From: Pseudomonadota bacterium
GTDB taxonomy: Bacteria > Desulfobacterota > Syntrophobacteria > Syntrophobacterales > Syntrophobacteraceae
Direction of reading: 5' to 3'
Length of the DNA stretch: 17,377 bases
NCBI GenBank assembly: GCA_023442755.1
Contig: JAEZXS010000295.1
Coordinates: 1 to 17,377, forward strand
Made by a program: the position numbers and the translations under genes. Positions 13,222 through 17,377 of this stretch are shown here, one piece after another (the first letter of the stretch is position 1; every line of letters starts with the position of its first letter). Under the pieces are notes generated by a model. That model worked only from the letters and a program-made list of their open reading frames with translations. It searched no databases and was not told the DNA's origin.

Positions 13222-13626
13222 TCAGGGAATGCACTTGATGTCGAGAAGCGGGGTGCCGTTTACCGCATCCAGGCCGCGCACGCGGAGGACCATTCCGTCA
13301 ATTTCCAGTATCTCGACCGTGTCGAGTGCGATGGGATTCGGACGGTCGGGACTCCTGGTGGAGAAGACGCCCCTTAGCGGCCGGGTATAGTCTTTCCTCG
13401 GGTGGACCTGCAGGCACTCCCGTTTGGCAAGATTCATCCAGTAGAGGATCATGATCTTCTGGCCGGGCGCGAGGCCGAGCATGGCATCGCGGTAGGCTTC
13501 ATCGATGACCAGCCTTCCCGCTATGGAATCCTCGCTGCCCATGCGTGGAGCCGAGTGGGTATCCTCGATCGGGCTTTCTATGTATCCTATGGGTTTTACG
13601 CTGAATTCCCCGGAACTCTTTTCCAT
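13222..13626 (-). CDS. trmO: tRNA (adenine-37-N6)-methyltransferase, TrmO/TsaA family
   Basis: A 134-residue member of the TrmO (YaeB, UPF0066) family, which uses S-adenosylmethionine to methylate t6A37 to m6t6A in threonine tRNA. The family signature GVFSTRSPDRPNPI is at 86-99, preceded by the YIESPIEDTHSAPRM region and followed by LDAVNGTPLLDIK at the C-terminus. It is the short, single-domain form; E. coli TrmO carries an additional C-terminal domain. Some short members act on substrates other than tRNA, so the exact target is an inference. AGGAG overlaps the end of the recD2 gene and lies 7 bases before the ATG; the gap to recD2 is 15 bases, so the two are probably co-transcribed. Confidence 0.88.
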   Translation of the reverse strand: MEKSSGEFSVKPIGYIESPIEDTHSAPRMGSEDSIAGRLVIDEAYRDAMLGLAPGQKIMILYWMNLAKRECLQVHPRKDYTRPLRGVFSTRSPDRPNPIALDTVEILEIDGMVLRVRGLDAVNGTPLLDIKCIP

Positions 13627-13641
13627 TCTTGTCTCCTCTTT

Positions 13642-15825
13642 TTAGAGTTCCCCAGCCAGTCGTTCCCTGAGCAGGGTGAAGCGCTCCTGCATTTTGTTGT
13701 TCCTGATCGCGATGGCCAGGGCCTTTTTCGAACCCACCACGACGACCAGCTTTTTCGCCCGGGTTACAGCCGTGTAGAGCAGGTTGCGCTGCAGCATCAT
13801 GAAATGCTGCGTCAGTATGGGGAAGATAACGGCGGGGTATTCGCTTCCCTGGGCCTTGTGAATGCTGATCGCGTAAGCCAGGACCAGTTCGTCCAGCTCG
13901 GAGAACTCGTACTTGACCGGGCGTCCGTCGAAATCGACCCGGACTTCCTGGTTCTCGTAGTCTATGCGCCTGATGCGGCCGATATCCCCGTTGAAGACGT
14001 CCTTGTCATAGTTGTTCCTGATCTGCATTACCTTGTCGTTGACGCGATAGGTTCGCCCGCCCCTGTCCAGGGTGACGCCTGTGGGGTTGAGCGCGGCCTG
14101 CAGGGCCGTATTGAGGTTTTGTGCCCCGGCGGTGCCTCGGTGCATGGGGCTGAGCACCTGGACATCTTCCATCGGATCGAGGCCGAATCGGCGCGGGACG
14201 CGCTTCGTGCAGACCTCCAGGATCGTATCCACAGCCGCCTCGGGGTCCTCTCGGCCGATGAAGTAGAAGTCCTGCCTGTTGCCCGGTTCGATGCGCAGGT
14301 CCGGGAAGTCTCCCAGCCGAATGAGGTGCGCATTGGTTATGATCCGGCTCTGGCTTGCCTGCCGGAAGATTTCGGTAAGCCTGATGACCGGGAACCTGCC
14401 CGAATCGATTATATCGCCCAGGACGTTGCCGGGACCGACGGAGGGGAGCTGATCGGAGTCGCCGACAAGGATGAGCACGGCTTCGGGAGGTACTGCTTTG
14501 AGCAGGTGGTGGGCGATGACGATGTCCATCATAGAGGTTTCATCGACGATGACCAGGTCGGCCGACAGAGGCTTCTGTTCGTTTCTTTGAAAACCGCCCG
14601 CCATTGGGCTGAATTCGAGGAGCCTGTGTATCGTTGCGGCCTGCTGTCCGGTGGCTTCGGAAAGCCGCTTGGCCGCGCGGCCCGTCGGGGCGGCAAGGTT
14701 GACCCTGGCTCCCATCCTGCCGAATATCGTCAGGATGGCCCGGATGAGCGTTGTCTTGCCGGTTCCGGGGCCGCCGGTAATCACGACCGTTTTCTCCGTG
14801 AGCGCCCGCTTCACGGCTTCCTCCTGGAGCGGGGCAAGGGAAAAGGGCAGGTGCGCGCGCAGCCAGGCCATGGCTTCTTTCAGGTCGATGCCGGTGCGCA
14901 GGGTGCGGTAGCGCTGGATTGCCGCGATGCGTTTTGCAGCCCCGGTTTCCGCCGCATGAAAGGTCCGCAGATATACCGCGCGGCTGTCTCCGAATCGTGC
15001 GGTGGCAACCGGACCGAGGATTTCTTCCCTGATGCGGTTGTCCGCCTTGAGCTGAAGAAGCGCTTCTTCGATTATGGGGGCCTCGATTTCGAGGGTCTTG
15101 CAGCTCCTTTCGACAAGCTGCCCGAAGGGCATGCAAACGTGGCCCTCTTCGGCCGCTTCGTGCAGCACGAATAGAATACCCGCTTCGGCGCGCAACGGGG
15201 AATCCGTTTCAAATCCGAGATTCATCGCGAGCTTGTCGGCCGTGAGAAATCCTATTCCAAGGACTTCCATGGCCAGGCGATAAGGGTTCGTTCTGGCGAT
15301 GTCGAGCGAATCCTTGCCGTACTGTTTGAAGATGCGGACCGCGAGGGCGGCGCTGGTGCCGTTAGAGCGCAGGAAAACCATCAGATCCCGTATCTCTTTC
15401 TGATCGTCCCAGGCTTTTTTGATCTGCTCTATACGGTACTTGCCGATCCCTTCGACTTCCCGCAGCCGCTCCGGTTCCTTGTCGATAACCTCCAGAGTGT
15501 TTTCGGCAAACCGCTTGACTATGCGCTCGGCCATTTTCGGGCCGATGCCCCGGACGAGTCCCGAGCCGAGGTATTTCCTGATCCCTAGAACAGTGGACGG
15601 GGCGGAAGTTTCGTAGCGTTCCACCCGGAACTGCTGCCCGAAGCGGGCGTGAGTCGACCACTCTCCCTCCATCACCAGCACCTCGCCGGGACAGACAGAA
15701 GCAAAATTGCCGACAGCCGTGACCAGGTCCCTGCGTCCCGGCACCTGGACCTTTATCACGCTGTACCCGTCTTCTTCGCTGGTGAAGGTGATCCTTTCAA
15801 CCAGACCCTTCAGCGCCATAGTCAT
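13642..15825 (-). CDS. recD2: RecD2-type ATP-dependent 5'-3' DNA helicase
   Basis: About 727 residues. The N-terminal domain starts MALKGLVERITFTSEEDGYSVIKV, typical of RecD2, followed by tandem helix-hairpin-helix elements (VRGIGPKMAERI, VEGIGKYRIEQI). The SF1 helicase core has Walker A GGPGTGKTT (351-359), Walker B VDETSMMD (427-434), GDSDQLPSVG (455-464), and the C-terminal SIHKAQGSEYP and LLYTAVTRAKK motifs. RecD2 proteins occur without RecBC and act in DNA repair or fork maintenance. The frame opens at 15942, but homology begins near 15819; ATGs at 15825 and 15819 are equally plausible and neither has a good ribosome-binding site, so the exact start is uncertain. Confidence 0.93.
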   Translation of the reverse strand: MTMALKGLVERITFTSEEDGYSVIKVQVPGRRDLVTAVGNFASVCPGEVLVMEGEWSTHARFGQQFRVERYETSAPSTVLGIRKYLGSGLVRGIGPKMAERIVKRFAENTLEVIDKEPERLREVEGIGKYRIEQIKKAWDDQKEIRDLMVFLRSNGTSAALAVRIFKQYGKDSLDIARTNPYRLAMEVLGIGFLTADKLAMNLGFETDSPLRAEAGILFVLHEAAEEGHVCMPFGQLVERSCKTLEIEAPIIEEALLQLKADNRIREEILGPVATARFGDSRAVYLRTFHAAETGAAKRIAAIQRYRTLRTGIDLKEAMAWLRAHLPFSLAPLQEEAVKRALTEKTVVITGGPGTGKTTLIRAILTIFGRMGARVNLAAPTGRAAKRLSEATGQQAATIHRLLEFSPMAGGFQRNEQKPLSADLVIVDETSMMDIVIAHHLLKAVPPEAVLILVGDSDQLPSVGPGNVLGDIIDSGRFPVIRLTEIFRQASQSRIITNAHLIRLGDFPDLRIEPGNRQDFYFIGREDPEAAVDTILEVCTKRVPRRFGLDPMEDVQVLSPMHRGTAGAQNLNTALQAALNPTGVTLDRGGRTYRVNDKVMQIRNNYDKDVFNGDIGRIRRIDYENQEVRVDFDGRPVKYEFSELDELVLAYAISIHKAQGSEYPAVIFPILTQHFMMLQRNLLYTAVTRAKKLVVVVGSKKALAIAIRNNKMQERFTLLRERLAGEL

Positions 15826-15862
15826 ATTTTTCGGCAAATCCAGATTTTCGGATGCAAAACAC

Positions 15863-15892
15863 TTAACATTTCCCCGACACCTATTGTATAAT
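15863..15892 (+). promoter_or_regulatory. strong sigma-70-type promoter candidate for the small basic protein
   Basis: TTAACA (5 of 6) and a perfect TATAAT with an 18-base spacer, directed away from recD2. Transcription would start near 15899, leaving a leader of about 175 bases before the ATG at 16076. A second possible promoter (TTGACA, 16 bases, TAACAT) follows at 15915-15942. On the opposite strand TACAAT overlaps the same bases and could serve recD2, so the promoters may be divergent and overlapping. Confidence 0.5.
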
Positions 15893-16075
15893 TTACGACA
15901 ATGAATTCCTAATTTTGACAAACCAGCTGAACGTGCTAACATTCATGTTGAAGGGAATATTAAGAAGCGGGGCTCTGCGAAAATCTTTTTGCGCCGTCGG
16001 CCTATGCGGTTCGGCCTTGGATTCATCCCGTAAAAAGAGCAGGTCCCAGAATTTATTTGGCAGAGAGGTCGCCCG

Positions 16076-16294
16076 ATGTCCCTTTACATCAAAACCGATG
16101 ATTACCGAAAACATGGAATCAGTAAATACTCCGATCCGGCAGTGATTCGGGCGGTAGTACAGAAGGAGCTTAATATCGATCGGGTTTTCGTCTCTTTCGT
16201 GAACAAGCATGAATACATCCGAGTAGATTTTTTGCAGCCGAGGCCACCCCGCAAATTCAGCCGGAGGCCAAGCAGGCGAGCCGCTTCGAAGTAA
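16076..16294 (+). CDS. uncharacterised 72-residue basic protein
   Basis: I do not recognise a family. The protein has a mixed, probably folded first part (about 1-52, with KYSDPAVIRAVVQKEL likely helical and VFVSFVNKHEYIRVDF likely strand-rich) and a strongly basic Arg/Lys/Pro/Ser tail (about 53-72, PRPPRKFSRRPSRRAASK), which suggests nucleic-acid binding. Support for a real gene: a GAGAGG ribosome-binding site 8 bases upstream of the ATG, a good promoter upstream, and a perfect hairpin terminator starting 4 bases after the stop codon. A frame of 135 residues open on the other strand over the same region lacks such signals, and the terminator is oriented for the plus strand. It has no membrane segment or signal peptide. 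Confidence 0.65.
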   Translation: MSLYIKTDDYRKHGISKYSDPAVIRAVVQKELNIDRVFVSFVNKHEYIRVDFLQPRPPRKFSRRPSRRAASK

Positions 16295-16298
16295 GGCC

Positions 16299-16330
16299 AA
16301 AGGGCGTCCCCGGGGACGCCCTTTCCTTTT
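16299..16330 (+). terminator. perfect intrinsic terminator
   Basis: AAAGGGCGTCCCC (16299-16311) is followed directly by its exact complement GGGGACGCCCTTT (16312-16324), then CCTTTT. In practice this is an 11-bp stem with a 4-base loop and a T-rich tail, just after the 72-residue gene. Confidence 0.85.
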
Positions 16331-16412
16331 CCCGAATCTTCGCGATCCCCCCCGTCCCCTTGTACTCCGATCACGATAGATTGTCCATCTGCATGACTAT
16401 GGCGGAGGCGAG

Positions 16413-16919
16413 ATGAGCGTCGAGTTGAAGCTCTTTGTCTATGGAACTTTGAAAAAGGGCTTTTCCAATCATGCTCGCCACTGCAGGGGTGTTTTGCGCA
16501 TCGAACAGGCCCGGCTTACCGGAAAGCTTTTCAAACTGACCCCGGAGGTCCCCATACTGGTGGTTCCGGAGAGCGCCATATTCGCCCGGGGTTCGTCGGA
16601 TGTCGGCGCCGACATGAGGCTCCAGGATGAAGTCCGGGCGGCTCGCGGGCATGACGATGTGAAACCCGGCGCCGCCTGGAAAACGATACGCGGCGAACTT
16701 CTCGTTTTCAACGATCCCGAAAAACGGCTTCCTTCCCTTGACCGCCTGGAGGAATTCCGTCCCGGCTGGCCTTCCACTTACAACAGGGTGCTTGTTCGCA
16801 CCACTCGTCATGATGATTGTCGCTGTTTTGCCTGGACGTACGTCGCCGGGATCGATACGGACGGCCTGGAGCCGTACGAGGAAGAAACCTGGTTTCCGGA
16901 GGCGCTCGGGAATGCGTAG
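16413..16919 (+). CDS. gamma-glutamylcyclotransferase-like protein (AIG2/GGCT fold)
   Basis: A 168-residue protein of the GGCT/AIG2-like superfamily, which cyclises gamma-glutamyl compounds to 5-oxoproline or acts on gamma-glutamylamines. The substrate-binding loop YGTLKKG is at 10-16, and the GELLVF segment, LDRLEEF (109-115, with the expected catalytic Glu at 113 or 114) and the AWTYVAG strand follow in family order. Between residues about 45 and 90 it is longer than typical members, with a charged stretch of unknown role. GGAGG lies 4 bases before the ATG. It stands alone after the terminator and is convergent with the following ferritin-like gene (17-base gap). The substrate is not predictable from sequence. 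Confidence 0.82.
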   Translation: MSVELKLFVYGTLKKGFSNHARHCRGVLRIEQARLTGKLFKLTPEVPILVVPESAIFARGSSDVGADMRLQDEVRAARGHDDVKPGAAWKTIRGELLVFNDPEKRLPSLDRLEEFRPGWPSTYNRVLVRTTRHDDCRCFAWTYVAGIDTDGLEPYEEETWFPEALGNA

Positions 16920-16936
16920 GTGCAGCGTTTCGGGGA

Positions 16937-17377
16937 TCAGTGCGGCATAAGAGTTGAAGGTTTGCTGAGCGAACGGTTGCCCTGCAACACGGAAAAATGA
17001 AGCCCCAGATCGGAAAGAAGGGCCATGTGCTGTTTTTCCTCTTCGATCATGCGATCGAGGAATTCCTTCTCCATGGGACTGGAGGCTTCTGCCAGGCTGA
17101 GAATAAAGAACCGGACACAGGCCTGCTCGATATTCAGGGCGTTTTCGAGCGCAATCAGGTCCTGCGGCCCGGGTAGAGACGACCCGCCCTGATCGAATAT
17201 GAGCTGTCGAATCTCCCTGGCCCTCTTGCGGCTCCAGGGCTTCAGGGCGGGATAGGGATTGGAGACATCCCCTGCCTCGATTGCCGCCCTGGCTTTCTCA
17301 AAACTCCCGATGTGCTCCGCTTCCAACTCCATCAGGAACGCAAAGGTTTCCCTGCCTGCTTTCGATAAGCTTTCCCT
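16937..17377 (-). CDS. ferritin-like/rubrerythrin-family protein, 5' end outside the window
   Basis: The frame is open to the right edge, so the N-terminus is missing; 146 residues are visible. The first part has FLMELEAEHIGSFEKA, matching the E-x-x-H pattern of a ferritin-like helix. The second part has ALENALNIEQACVRFFILSLAEA and MIEEEKQHMALL, matching the paired Glu and E-x-x-H helices of a second half-site. This layout is typical of the COG1633-type rubrerythrin-like di-iron proteins, which handle peroxide or iron in anaerobes. There is no C-terminal rubredoxin domain (no CxxC). The function beyond a probable di-iron centre is unknown. It is convergent with the gamma-glutamylcyclotransferase-like gene. 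Confidence 0.72.
   Translation of the reverse strand, partial: RESLSKAGRETFAFLMELEAEHIGSFEKARAAIEAGDVSNPYPALKPWSRKRAREIRQLIFDQGGSSLPGPQDLIALENALNIEQACVRFFILSLAEASSPMEKEFLDRMIEEEKQHMALLSDLGLHFSVLQGNRSLSKPSTLMPH

Noticed and set aside
13402..15174. A 590-residue plus-strand open frame
   Set aside because: It lies antisense to recD2 and trmO, both with complete motifs. Its composition is that of a GC-rich shadow frame and it has no recognisable domain.
15893..16300. A 135-residue minus-strand frame opposite the small basic protein
   Set aside because: Promoter, ribosome-binding site and terminator all point to the plus strand. The frame overlaps the recD2 promoter region and shows no family features.

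Overview
This is a gene-dense, moderately GC-rich stretch of bacterial chromosome. It most resembles an anaerobic deltaproteobacterium (Desulfobacterota, Desulfovibrio/Syntrophobacter-like). That assignment is an inference from gene content: an archaeal-type 3-dehydroquinate synthase II inside an aromatic amino acid operon, a fused chorismate mutase-prephenate dehydratase, c-type cytochromes, RecD2 and short hairpin repeats. No rRNA, complete tRNA, CRISPR array or phage was seen.

Layout. (1) 1-733, plus strand: the end of a DUF1924-like c-type cytochrome and a diheme cytochrome c, followed by about 470 bases without a convincing gene. (2) 1206-8748, minus strand, read right to left: DHQ synthase II (aroB'), pheA, aroD, then after a gap holding a mobile repeat aroE, aroA, a PBP4-type D-Ala-D-Ala carboxypeptidase and a metallophosphoesterase. 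Most neighbours overlap by 1-14 bases, so this looks like one or two translationally coupled units carrying the middle of the shikimate pathway plus the first steps to phenylalanine. (3) 8924-10836, minus: moaA (molybdenum cofactor) coupled by a TGATG overlap to an ADP-ribosylglycohydrolase. (4) A relatively AT-rich leader rich in repeated words, then on the plus strand a PAS-containing NarL-type sensor histidine kinase (11350-12927) with no response regulator in the window. (5) 13222-15825, minus: RecD2 helicase and TrmO tRNA methyltransferase. (6) 15863-16919, plus: a promoter, a 72-residue basic orphan protein ending in a perfect hairpin terminator, and a gamma-glutamylcyclotransferase-like protein. 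(7) A ferritin-like protein running off the right edge on the minus strand.

The most unusual non-coding signal is a pair of miniature elements (5559-5687 and 13013-13177). They share terminal inverted repeats and hairpins. Each is bracketed by an exact 18-base direct repeat that differs between the two loci and consists of a REP-like palindrome; a third, apparently unoccupied copy of that palindrome lies near 8894. This looks like a MITE that inserts into, and duplicates, a REP-type palindrome. The other points worth following are the moaA/ADP-ribosylglycohydrolase coupling, the absence of the ADTH-synthase partner next to DHQ synthase II, and the uncharacterised 72-residue protein.
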